A stretch of DNA of 9,721 bases, taken from assembly GCA_035714225.1 (NCBI GenBank), contig DASTMK010000010.1:1-9721 (forward strand), in the 5' to 3' direction. Below are positions 1 through 6,409 of this stretch, piece after piece. Under the pieces are notes generated by a model. It saw only the letters and a program-made list of their open reading frames with translations, made no database searches and was not told where the DNA came from. The DNA comes from CAADGY01 sp035714225 (GTDB taxonomy: Bacteria > Acidobacteriota > Terriglobia > Bryobacterales > Bryobacteraceae). Each line of letters starts with the position of its first letter. Position 1 is the stretch's first letter. A program made the position numbers and the translations under genes.

Positions 1-1
1 A

Positions 2-79
2 CAGAACGGTGCTCGGCGGCAAGGGTTCGCTACGCCGCGGCAAACCCCGCCGCGCCCTTGCCTCCTGCGCGCCGTTCTG
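2..79. repeat. Long imperfect hairpin upstream of the secreted-protein gene
   Basis: Three nested complementary arms are visible: CAGAACGG at 2-9 with CCGTTCTG at 72-79, GGCAAGGG at 18-25 with CCCTTGCC at 55-62, and CGCGGC at 36-41 with GCCGCG at 49-54. The outer arm extends through 10-12/69-71 with one wobble pair. No T-tract follows on the plus strand, so a classical intrinsic terminator is not supported. It could be a REP-like or MITE-like extragenic repeat, or the terminal structure of a gene lying left of the window. The structure is seen directly; the role is unknown. Confidence 0.5.
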
Positions 80-184
80 CAAGAGCGAGCGATTGCGACG
101 GGCGGCTCCGACGGAAACCAGAAGCAGCGCAGTTTCTTCGCCTTACGAAAGACGAAAACCAGGTTGTAGTTGACAAAACATCAT

Positions 185-189
185 AGGAG
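185..189 (+). promoter_or_regulatory. Shine-Dalgarno site of the secreted-protein gene
   Basis: AGGAG lies six bases before the ATG at 196, near-ideal spacing. It fixes the start, and the start also gives a complete signal peptide. Confidence 0.75.
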
Positions 190-195
190 AAATCC

Positions 196-738
196 ATGCG
201 ACAACACTCACGGCTTGCAGCCGCCTGCACCGCGGTTTTGACAGCTTTACTGCTCCCCCAGTCCGCGTGGGCGAACAATAATTGCCACACGATCCGGGGA
301 GTCTATCAATCCCAGTACGACGCCACCGTCGGCGGCTGGTTGGGCGAACTCTCCGTCCTTCTGGACGACAAGGAACTGCTGATTGGCAAGATCGTTGCCG
401 CCACTCCCGGCGTCACAATCCGCGCCGGCGCCGCCGGGTACGACAAAGGAGGGTACCTGACGTGGGCGTTTGGATCTGGGGCAGACACGTTCAGGACAGG
501 CGACCAACATGGAATGTTCATCATCTCCGTTGAAGGTACCGGCGTGGGTCAATACTCCGGTTCCGCAAGAATCGTGGCTGGCAGCGGCCGGTTCGTGAAC
601 GCAGCCGGCAGCTATACATGGTCGGGGCGCTATCTTCTCTGGAGGTCTGATCCGAATGACCCGAATTCGGCGTTACAAGGGCGATGGAATGCCGATTTTA
701 ACGGGACGGTCTGCAATGTGCTTCCAGCAAGCCAGTGA
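196..738 (+). CDS. Small secreted protein of unknown function
   Basis: This is a 180-residue protein with a clear Sec signal peptide. Residues 1-6 hold two arginines, 7-20 are hydrophobic, and a likely signal-peptidase I site follows AWA at 26. The mature part is about 154 residues, rich in Gly, Ser and aromatic residues in alternating, beta-like stretches. The segment around GSARIVAGSGRFVNAAGSY (about 122-140) resembles the glycine-rich repeats of small beta-barrel proteins such as the allene-oxide-cyclase/dirigent-like group, but this is a weak impression. Only two cysteines remain after cleavage, C30 and C173, near the two ends, so a disulfide closing the domain is plausible. No catalytic motif is recognised. 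The gene stands alone, with a good Shine-Dalgarno site and a hairpin six bases after its stop. That it is a real exported protein is well supported; its function is not. Confidence 0.8.
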   Translation: MRQHSRLAAACTAVLTALLLPQSAWANNNCHTIRGVYQSQYDATVGGWLGELSVLLDDKELLIGKIVAATPGVTIRAGAAGYDKGGYLTWAFGSGADTFRTGDQHGMFIISVEGTGVGQYSGSARIVAGSGRFVNAAGSYTWSGRYLLWRSDPNDPNSALQGRWNADFNGTVCNVLPASQ

Positions 739-743
739 GAACG

Positions 744-762
744 CTACTCAAAACTTGAGTAG
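744..762 (+). terminator. Perfect 8-bp hairpin after the secreted-protein gene
   Basis: CTACTCAA at 744-751 pairs perfectly with TTGAGTAG at 755-762 around a 3-base loop, starting six bases after the stop codon. No T-run follows, so it is not a textbook intrinsic terminator. It may protect the mRNA 3' end, or mark an edge of the transposon remnant that begins downstream. Confidence 0.45.
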
Positions 763-867
763 GACTGCCCAAAAGTGAGGCACCCGAAATGTCACACTTC
801 CATTGAATGGAGGACGAACGCTATCTGTTCCGTCCGGACTGTGTACGGATGGAGGGATATAGCTACG

Positions 868-984
868 CTCATTCCGCGCCAGAGCCTGTGCGCATTGGAG
901 TATTGGACGCGTCGTCCGAAGACCGCGCGGGCCCTGGCGTTGCGGGCGCGGATTATTGCCGTTTCCGCCGCGGCCGGGGCTGGT
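868..984 (+). pseudogene. IS630-family transposase N-terminal remnant
   Basis: In this frame the DNA encodes a short run containing ALEYWTRRPKTARALALRAR. It resembles the N-terminal region of IS630-family transposases, which typically read like LE-W-RR-KTAQALALRARIVL just before the helix-turn-helix. After about 15 more residues the similarity stops and the frame ends at 1015-1017. No DDE catalytic domain is present. Only a short piece of the transposase survives, so this is a dead relic lying directly upstream of the VWFA-related gene. The family call is from memory of the motif, not from a search. No terminal inverted repeats could be identified, so the element edges are unknown. Confidence 0.5.
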
Positions 985-1013
985 GTATCGTATTCCTTGA
1001 GACGCCGCCAACT

Positions 1014-2240
1014 GTGATTTTCTTTGCCGTTCTCGCGTGCCTTCTGATTCCTTCTCTAGCCGCTCAGTCCCCAAAACAAACTCCGGCACAGGATGTGCCG
1101 ATCGCAACCACTACCACCCGTCTGGTGGAAGTGAATGTGATCGCGCGCGACAACAAGGGCCCGGTTGCCGGCCTCATGGTAGACGATTTCATCCTGTTCG
1201 ACCAGGGAAAACGGCGTGAGATCAAATCCTTTTCGATGGTGCGGTCCAGAGCGAAATCAGGGTCTGGCGCTGCGGCGCCGGAGGCTTCCTCGAACGCCTT
1301 GGAGCGCGGGGAAGACCGCCCCGGAAACGTCACGGTGATTCTCCTGGATGCGCTGAATACGCCGCAGCGGTTTCAAACGTTCGCACGCCGGCAGGTCATC
1401 GGCTGGCTGAAGCAGGTGGAACCCGGAGAGGAGATTGCCATCTACGTTCTGGGCAGATCCCTCGGCATCCTGCACGATTTCACCAGCGACGCGAAAAGCC
1501 TGGCGGAACTGCTCTCTGTTTTTCGGGGGGAGCATGTGGCCCTACTCGAAGCATCGCAACCGGAGCCTTCCAACACGGGCGTGCCGGCGGTCGACAGCAT
1601 CATCGATCAATTGAATGCAGTGCTGGCGAACGACGCAATAACGGGCAGGGCGGAAAAGACTCTGGCTGCCGTCGGGATCATTGCCGAGCGGCTGAGCCCG
1701 ATTCCAGGCCGCAAGAGCCTGGTTTGGATCTCGAGCGGTTTTCCTTTCTCCATCGGGCTGCACGAACCCAGTCTGTTCAGCAATCCTTCGAACGATAATT
1801 GGGCCGCGCGGCGCAACTTCGAAAAGCAAGTCGAGCGTGTGGCGCGCGCTGTGAATCACGCCAATATCGCCATTTACCCGGTGGACGCGAGCGGCCTGGG
1901 AGTCGGCGCGAGCTTTCAGTCCGCCGACAGAGGCATCGGACAAGGAAGGCCGCGCCAGGGATCACGGGAGGAAGACGCCGTGCTGAATGCACGCGCCACG
2001 ATGGAAGAGCTCGCGGCGCGGACCGGCGGGCGCGCGTTTTACAATTCAAATGATCTGAAGCGCGCGATTGAAACGGCCATCCGGGATTCCGAGCTCACTT
2101 ACACGTTGGGCTTCTATCCCGATGCGGCCGATATGGATGGAAAGTTCCACGAACTGAAAGTACAGACCAAACGCAAAGGCGTCCGGCTGCGCCACCGCAA
2201 AGGATATCTGGCGCTCGGAGAGGGAACGTCTTCGAATTAA
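1014..2240 (+). CDS. VWFA-related exported protein (acidobacterial type)
   Basis: From the GTG at 1014 this is 408 residues. An apparent signal sequence comes first (hydrophobic VIFFAVLACLLIP, likely cut after SLA), but it lacks the usual positive charges. A domain of the type TTRLVEVNVIARDNKGPVAG followed by DDFILFDQGKRREI is the conserved N-terminal half of the VWFA-related family common in Acidobacteriota. The von Willebrand A-like core starts at VTVILLDALNTPQ; the metal-site motif reads DALNT rather than DxSxS, common in this family. The C-terminus has the typical YTLGFYP and later RLRHRKGYLAL. It is probably an exported protein-protein interaction protein; the partner is unknown. The frame stays open back to 807, but the upstream residues look non-coding and overlap the IS630 relic. 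No good Shine-Dalgarno site precedes 1014. A charged MRRRQL-like start at TTG 997 lies in another frame, so the 5' end may be frameshifted. Family confident, start uncertain. Confidence 0.8.
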   Translation: MIFFAVLACLLIPSLAAQSPKQTPAQDVPIATTTTRLVEVNVIARDNKGPVAGLMVDDFILFDQGKRREIKSFSMVRSRAKSGSGAAAPEASSNALERGEDRPGNVTVILLDALNTPQRFQTFARRQVIGWLKQVEPGEEIAIYVLGRSLGILHDFTSDAKSLAELLSVFRGEHVALLEASQPEPSNTGVPAVDSIIDQLNAVLANDAITGRAEKTLAAVGIIAERLSPIPGRKSLVWISSGFPFSIGLHEPSLFSNPSNDNWAARRNFEKQVERVARAVNHANIAIYPVDASGLGVGASFQSADRGIGQGRPRQGSREEDAVLNARATMEELAARTGGRAFYNSNDLKRAIETAIRDSELTYTLGFYPDAADMDGKFHELKVQTKRKGVRLRHRKGYLALGEGTSSN

Positions 2241-2249
2241 GGAAGGTGG

Positions 2250-2804
2250 TCAGCGGGCTTTTGTCGCCACGCCGGCAATCTGCGGGCTCACGATCGGGGT
2301 GGGAGCCGTGATCTCGCGATAAGAAACACTCTCGAAGCCAGCGGCTTCAATATCGGCTGAGGTTTGGCGATTGGGGTAGCATCCATCGCCTAGTCGCTTC
2401 CAAAATGGAGTCACCAGGTTCTGGATGCGCCGCAGGCGGCTTCCCTGTGGTGCCGCTACGTGCTCGATGAACAGAAATTTTCCTCCGGGTTTCAGGACGC
2501 GCAGCACATCCTGAAGGCAGCGTTGCGGACTGGGAACGCAGCAGAGGACAAGCGTGCCGATCACGGCGTCGACACTGCTGTCGCGCACAGGCAGCGCGTC
2601 CGCCGGAGCGATCAGCATCGAGACCGGCAGATTGACGCGGTTCGCCTCCCGCCGAAGATAGGACGTCATGAACGGATTGAGCTCGACGCCGGTCCAGCGC
2701 ACCTGTTCCGGCGTCATGTAACGAAGATTCGCCCCTGTCCCCGCTCCGATTTCGAGCACGGTTCCGCGGATCCCGGCAAAGAGTTGCCGCTTGTAGTTCG
2801 ACAC
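2250..2804 (-). CDS. Class I SAM-dependent methyltransferase, METTL7-like
   Basis: This is a 184-residue Methyltransf_11-type protein. Motif I is VLEIGAGTGAN at 16-26. The acidic residue that holds the SAM ribose is in GVELNP (39-44). The block SSVDAVIGTLVLCCVPSP (76-93) is followed by LRVLKPGGKFLFIEHV (101-116). The C-terminal block FWKRLGDGCYPNRQT (134-148) is typical of the METTL7-like group; bacterial members are usually of unknown substrate. The GTG at 2804 is the first usable start. However, codons just upstream (2805-2852) encode ARFNKRYEQF, the usual N-terminal helix of this family, and run into TGA at 2859-2861 with no ATG. The gene is therefore either started at an unusual codon or carries a frameshift. 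It lies 91 bases downstream of the membrane-protein gene on the same strand, probably co-transcribed, and converges on the VWFA gene nine bases away. Confidence 0.8.
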   Translation of the reverse strand: MSNYKRQLFAGIRGTVLEIGAGTGANLRYMTPEQVRWTGVELNPFMTSYLRREANRVNLPVSMLIAPADALPVRDSSVDAVIGTLVLCCVPSPQRCLQDVLRVLKPGGKFLFIEHVAAPQGSRLRRIQNLVTPFWKRLGDGCYPNRQTSADIEAAGFESVSYREITAPTPIVSPQIAGVATKAR

Positions 2805-2895
2805 AAACTGCTCGTAGCGCTTGTTGAAGCGGGCCAGTGCCCACGTGAAGATCCGCTGTCAGACCAGCCTTAAAAGCATCCATACACTACCCGGC

Positions 2896-3363
2896 TCAAC
2901 CCGCCTTCCGGAGCTCCATCGTTACCGACAGCGCGAGAGCGCCAAACCCGATCAGGTCGAGGATGGCGGACGCAGCGTGCCCGAATTCCCATTGCCTGCG
3001 TACGTCCGTCCAATTCGCGGGCAGGGGAATACCGGTCCACGCCGCCATCTGCGTATTGGCGGGGGACACGAACACGAACCAGACAGCAAGCCCGGCGGCC
3101 ACGCAAATGGTTGCGGCCAGAGTGAGATGAAAAATGTGCCCGCGCTTCCGGACCAGCACGCAAAGTGCGATCAGGGAGCCCACCGCGCCCAACTCGGCCA
3201 GAGCCCCTACCCAGGCGAAGTGCAGGTAGAGCGAGTGCTGCACCGCCATATATAACGCTTCGCCATATTGCATCTTGGGAGGCATCTCCAACAAGTGGCA
3301 AAGAGTCATCGAAAGGGTGATCGCAGTGAGGTAGAGACTGGTGAACCGGCAGGTTTTCAGCAA
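2896..3363 (-). CDS. Four-helix membrane protein, DUF1772-like
   Basis: This is a 155-residue hydrophobic protein with about four membrane segments, near residues 6-24, 48-71, 79-99 and 130-148. A conserved-looking loop, HLLEMPPKM, follows the first helix. A polar stretch, SPANTQMAAWTG then PANWTDVRRQWEFGHA (about 100-130), precedes the last helix. The order N-x-x-x-AAW then W-x-x-x-R-x-x-WE-x-GHA is what I recall of DUF1772/anthrone-oxygenase-like proteins, so the call is tentative. The start is TTG at 3363, supported by AAGGAG at 3373-3378 with a nine-base spacer; a nearby ATG at 3386 is out of frame. The methyltransferase gene follows downstream on the same strand. The function of the pair is unknown. 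Confidence 0.7.
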   Translation of the reverse strand: MLKTCRFTSLYLTAITLSMTLCHLLEMPPKMQYGEALYMAVQHSLYLHFAWVGALAELGAVGSLIALCVLVRKRGHIFHLTLAATICVAAGLAVWFVFVSPANTQMAAWTGIPLPANWTDVRRQWEFGHAASAILDLIGFGALALSVTMELRKAG

Positions 3364-3372
3364 GATCGCAAA

Positions 3373-3378
3373 CTCCTT
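3373..3378 (-). promoter_or_regulatory. Shine-Dalgarno site deciding a TTG start
   Basis: Read on the minus strand this is AAGGAG, nine bases before the TTG at 3363. It is the main reason for choosing TTG as start of the four-helix membrane protein. Confidence 0.7.
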
Positions 3379-3456
3379 ACGGTCATGCCTGGCGCCTGTT
3401 CCGCCGAGCCCGCCATTACTACTGATTTCAGTCTACACTGCGCGATGCGCGCGGAT

Positions 3457-4413
3457 TCACTGACTGAAGCTTTCCTGCACAATGAAAGCCCGCTTGCGGC
3501 CGGAACACCCTATGCGTCCACGATATTTGAGCTTGCCGTTCAGGCTTAGATCCAACTCGCGGTGCACCGGGTAGTCGAACGCAAGAACATCCCCGGGTTT
3601 CAGAGCCATCAGGTCTTTAACGGTTAGCGTGGGGCCTTCGAGCCGGACATCCATGCGAACGTTCGCCGCTTTCACAAGACGCAGGACACGAGCCTGTTCG
3701 GCTTCCGTCGATTCCGTTTTCCGGACCGACCATTGCTGATCGAAGCGTTGCCGGAGCATCTTGACGATCATCGACGGCACGCCGATGTTCATCATTCCCG
3801 ATCGTTCGCCAATGCGAACTTCCATGCTTACGGCGACCACGGCTTCATTCGGCGCCAGAATTTGCAGCATCTGCGGCTCGGTCTCGAGGGCGTCGACATG
3901 GAACTCTATTTGGGAAACCGCATGCCAGGCCTGTTTCAGGTCTTGCAGGATGATCCTGAGCAGCCCATCGAGAATGCTTCGCTCGATTTCCGTGATCTCA
4001 CGGTTTATGGTGCTTTCCGCTTTTGCGCTGCCGCCGAGAAGCATTTCAAGAATGGGAAATACCAGCGACGGATTCATTTCCATGACTGCTTTGCCGTCGA
4101 AGGGCTTCATCCCAAGAGAGACAAGGCAGGTTGGAGACGACAGGCACTGCGAGAATTCCGTGAACGACAACTGCTCTACCGAGACCAGGTTGACCATCAC
4201 ATACGCGCGCAGATAGGCCGAAAGGCTGGAGGCCAGAGAACGCGCAAAGTTGTCGTGCAGCATGTGGATGGCCCGCAGTTGGTCTTTCGCGATCCGGTCG
4301 GGCCGGCGGAAGTCGTAAGACTGGGCCTTCAGGGCGTCGTTCTCCGATTTTCCACCGTCCCGCAGGTTGCGGAACACATTGTCGATTTCCTGCTGCGAAA
4401 GAACCCGGTCCAA
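3457..4413 (-). CDS. fliM: Flagellar motor switch protein FliM
   Basis: This is a 318-residue protein, close to the usual FliM length of about 320-335. The N-terminus DRVLSQQEIDNVF (2-14) is the conserved CheY-binding peptide. The middle domain holds RIAKDQLRAIHMLHDNFARS (40-59) and the block PSLVFPILEMLLGG (115-128). The C-terminal FliN/SpoA-like domain spans about 245-315 (VRMDVRLEGPTLTVKDLMAL, then GDVLAFDYPV). FliM sits in the C-ring, binds FliG and FliN, and reverses rotation when phospho-CheY docks. The TTG start at 4413 is set by GGAGG seven bases upstream. A consensus sigma-28 promoter lies just beyond. Odd points: no other flagellar gene is in the window, so it is an orphan copy here. 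The loop expected to carry the FliG-contact GGxG motif reads GGSA (127-130). Confidence 0.93.
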   Translation of the reverse strand: MDRVLSQQEIDNVFRNLRDGGKSENDALKAQSYDFRRPDRIAKDQLRAIHMLHDNFARSLASSLSAYLRAYVMVNLVSVEQLSFTEFSQCLSSPTCLVSLGMKPFDGKAVMEMNPSLVFPILEMLLGGSAKAESTINREITEIERSILDGLLRIILQDLKQAWHAVSQIEFHVDALETEPQMLQILAPNEAVVAVSMEVRIGERSGMMNIGVPSMIVKMLRQRFDQQWSVRKTESTEAEQARVLRLVKAANVRMDVRLEGPTLTVKDLMALKPGDVLAFDYPVHRELDLSLNGKLKYRGRIGCSGRKRAFIVQESFSQ

Positions 4414-4420
4414 GGTGCGG

Positions 4421-4425
4421 CCTCC
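4421..4425 (-). promoter_or_regulatory. Shine-Dalgarno site of fliM
   Basis: GGAGG on the minus strand, seven bases before the TTG at 4413. It defines the fliM start exactly where the CheY-binding N-terminal peptide begins. Confidence 0.8.
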
Positions 4426-4444
4426 GTTCAACAAGCCTGTACAC

Positions 4445-4471
4445 TTATCGGCCGGCAGGGGGGAAACTTTA
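4445..4471 (-). promoter_or_regulatory. Consensus sigma-28 (FliA) promoter for fliM
   Basis: On the minus strand the -35 element TAAAGTTT occupies 4471-4464, followed by exactly 11 bases and the -10 element GCCGATAA at 4452-4445. As I recall it, this equals the enteric FliA consensus at all 16 positions with the optimal spacer. Transcription would start near 4438, giving a leader of roughly 25 bases that contains the Shine-Dalgarno site and leads to the TTG of fliM. The position, strand and downstream gene all agree with a flagellar sigma-factor target. Use by the host's sigma-28 is inference. Confidence 0.85.
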
Positions 4472-4497
4472 GCGTGCAAGGTAGAATAGGCAGAGAA

Positions 4498-5799
4498 GTG
4501 CACAGCTTTCACGTACAAAATTTCGGCTGCCGCGCCACGCAAGCCGATGGAGCGGCGCTCGAAACCATGCTGGCGAATAGGGGTATGCAGGCCGCGGATG
4601 GCGCGGCCGGCGCCGACCTGGTGATCCTCAACACCTGTACGGTCACCTCCGCCGCCGACGAGGATGTTCGGCACGCGGTGCGGCGCGTTCATCGGGAAAA
4701 CCCTTCCGCCCGTATTCTGGTTACGGGCTGTTATGCGCAGAGGGCGCCCGAAGAACTGGCGGCGATTCCTGGTGTGTGGCAGGTGGTGGGAAACAGCCAT
4801 AAGACGCAAATTCCAGACCTGCTTTTCGAACCGCGAGACGACACCCCGTACCACGGCCAAATCCATGTGGGAGACATTTTTGCCCAACAGGAATTCCTCG
4901 CCGCCCCGGTGGAGGATGCCGCCGGCGACCGCACACGTCCGAATTTGAAGATCCAGGACGGCTGCAATAACCGGTGTTCGTTCTGCATCATTCCGTTCGT
5001 GCGCGGGCGCAGCCGCAGCGCGCCCGTTGAACAGGTGGTATCGCAGGTGCAATCGCTGGCCGGCCGTTACCGCGAGATCGTATTGAGCGGCATCAACCTG
5101 GGACGTTGGGGACGCGAGCCGGGCGGCCGCATGCGGCTGGCCGGCCTTATCCGGCTACTGCTCGCGGAGACGGACGTCGAGCGGCTGCGGCTGAGCTCGG
5201 TGGAACCGATGGATCTCTCCGACGATCTCCTCGACCTGATGGCGTCGTCGCCTCGCATCGCAAAACACGTGCATGCCCCGCTGCAATCCGGGTCGGATCG
5301 CGTGCTCCGGCGCATGCATCGCAAGTACCGGCCGCACCACTACGCGGATCGCATTCGAAAAGCCCGGCTGCTGATGCCGGACGCCGGTATCGGCGCGGAC
5401 GTAATGGTTGGCTTTCCGGGCGAGACAGAGGAAGAGTTTGAAGAAAACCGCCGGTTTATCGAAGGTCTTCCGTTCACCTATCTCCACGTATTCACCTATT
5501 CCGAGCGGCCCGGCACTCCGGCGGCGCTCGATGCGGCCCAGGTGCCCCTACCGGTTCGCAAGCAGCGCAACCGTATTCTGCGCGAACTGGCCGCGGCCAA
5601 AAACCTGGAGTTCCGTCGAAGTATGATCGGCCGTTCGCTCCCGGTCGTGACGCTCGAAAAGGGAAATACGGCGATCAGCGGCAACTATATGAAAGTGGAA
5701 CTTGCCTACCCGCGCGAGGCGAACCGCATCGTTGAAGTGGAAGTAGGCGGCCTGACCACCGGCGGTTTGCGCGAAAAGCAGCTCCTGCCGGTGCTGTAG
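4498..5799 (+). CDS. mtaB: tRNA t6A37 methylthiotransferase MtaB
   Basis: This is a 433-residue radical-SAM methylthiotransferase that converts N6-threonylcarbamoyladenosine at position 37 of ANN-decoding tRNAs to its 2-methylthio form. The N-terminal UPF0004 domain has the three cluster cysteines C11 (NFGCRATQADG), C47 (NTCTVTS) and C78 (VTGCYAQ). The radical-SAM cluster motif is C156-NNR-C160-SF-C163. LSGINLG, SVEPMD and HAPLQSGSD follow in the usual order, then GFPGETEEEF. A TRAM-like RNA-binding region fills about the last 60 residues. NFGCRATQADG at the N-terminus favours MtaB over MiaB or RimO. The start chosen is GTG 4498, giving MHSFHVQNFGC; an in-frame GTG at 4474 is possible and would add eight residues. 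It is divergent from fliM and convergent with recR, so it probably has its own promoter in the 84-bp gap. Confidence 0.92.
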   Translation: MHSFHVQNFGCRATQADGAALETMLANRGMQAADGAAGADLVILNTCTVTSAADEDVRHAVRRVHRENPSARILVTGCYAQRAPEELAAIPGVWQVVGNSHKTQIPDLLFEPRDDTPYHGQIHVGDIFAQQEFLAAPVEDAAGDRTRPNLKIQDGCNNRCSFCIIPFVRGRSRSAPVEQVVSQVQSLAGRYREIVLSGINLGRWGREPGGRMRLAGLIRLLLAETDVERLRLSSVEPMDLSDDLLDLMASSPRIAKHVHAPLQSGSDRVLRRMHRKYRPHHYADRIRKARLLMPDAGIGADVMVGFPGETEEEFEENRRFIEGLPFTYLHVFTYSERPGTPAALDAAQVPLPVRKQRNRILRELAAAKNLEFRRSMIGRSLPVVTLEKGNTAISGNYMKVELAYPREANRIVEVEVGGLTTGGLREKQLLPVL

Positions 5800-5801
5800 T
5801 C

Positions 5802-6401
5802 CTACATCTCCCGCCGGTTCTCGAGAGATTTCGACATCGTTACTTCGTCGGCGAACTCCAGATCGCTGCCAACCGGAATCCCCATCGCGATTCGCGTGAC
5901 CTTCACACCGAGAGGCTTCAATAGCCGCGAGAGATAAGAGGCGGTTGCCTCGCCTTCCACGGTAGGGTTGGTGGCAAGAATGATTTCCGCCACGTCGCCG
6001 GAGGAAAGCTTGTTCAGGAGCCCCTTGATTTTCAACTGTTCCGGGCCCACACCGCGGAGCGGCGAAATCGCACCGTGGAGAACATAGTAGACCCCTTCAT
6101 ACTGGCGCGTGGTCTCAACCGGCAGGATGTTGTGCGGCTCTTCGACGACGCAAATCGTGCTGCGGTCGCGGCCTTCATCGCGGCAGAAGGGACACAGTTC
6201 GCTGTCGCTGATGTTATTGCACTCCGCGCAGAGGCCAAGCTTTTCCTTTACGTCGACAATCGCCTGAATCAGCCGGTCTGCGTCTTCGCGCCGGGCGCGG
6301 AGCATATGAAACGCAAGACGTTGCGCCGACTTCTGGCCGATTCCCGGCAGGCGCTTGAACTCCTGAATCAATCGGGCCAACGGTTCCGCAAAATCGGGCA
6401 T
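5802..6401 (-). CDS. recR: Recombination protein RecR
   Basis: This is a 199-residue protein of the standard RecR length. The N-terminal helix-hairpin-helix (LPGIGQKSAQRLAFHML, 18-34) binds DNA. The zinc finger has C58, C61, C70 and C73. The Toprim domain follows, with CVVEEP (84-89), ATNPTVEGEATASYL (143-157) and IPVGSDLEFADE (175-186). RecR works with RecO, and often RecF, to load RecA on SSB-coated single-stranded gaps. ATG at 6401 lies eight bases after the ybaB stop with no strong Shine-Dalgarno site, so translational coupling to ybaB is likely. Its stop is two bases from the convergent mtaB stop. Confidence 0.95.
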   Translation of the reverse strand: MPDFAEPLARLIQEFKRLPGIGQKSAQRLAFHMLRARREDADRLIQAIVDVKEKLGLCAECNNISDSELCPFCRDEGRDRSTICVVEEPHNILPVETTRQYEGVYYVLHGAISPLRGVGPEQLKIKGLLNKLSSGDVAEIILATNPTVEGEATASYLSRLLKPLGVKVTRIAMGIPVGSDLEFADEVTMSKSLENRREM

Positions 6402-6409
6402 ATTGGCGG

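Noticed and set aside
170..175. TTGACA upstream of the secreted-protein gene as a -35 box
   Set aside because: A -10 box at normal spacing would fall on the start codon at 196, and no TATAAT-like word is there.
772..800. Possible IS end (AAGTG and CACACTT inverted words) left of the IS630 relic
   Set aside because: The match is only about five bases, and I could not pair it with a second copy on the other side of the relic.
807..1013. N-terminal extension of the VWFA-related protein to ATG 807
   Set aside because: No ribosome site precedes it, the residues are not signal-peptide-like, and it would bury the hydrophobic signal sequence. Part overlaps the transposase relic in another frame.
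3364..3456. Terminator of fliM or promoter of the DUF1772-like gene
   Set aside because: Only a short ACTGA/TCAGT and a GCGC repeat are visible; no T-tract and no well-spaced -35/-10 pair.
3733..5052. Very long open frames running antisense through fliM and mtaB, extending each gene into the other
   Set aside because: The fliM frame stays open to 5052 and the mtaB frame back to 3733. Family N-termini, the Shine-Dalgarno site of fliM and the sigma-28 promoter set the true starts at 4413 and 4498. Open antisense frames are expected from high-GC codon use.
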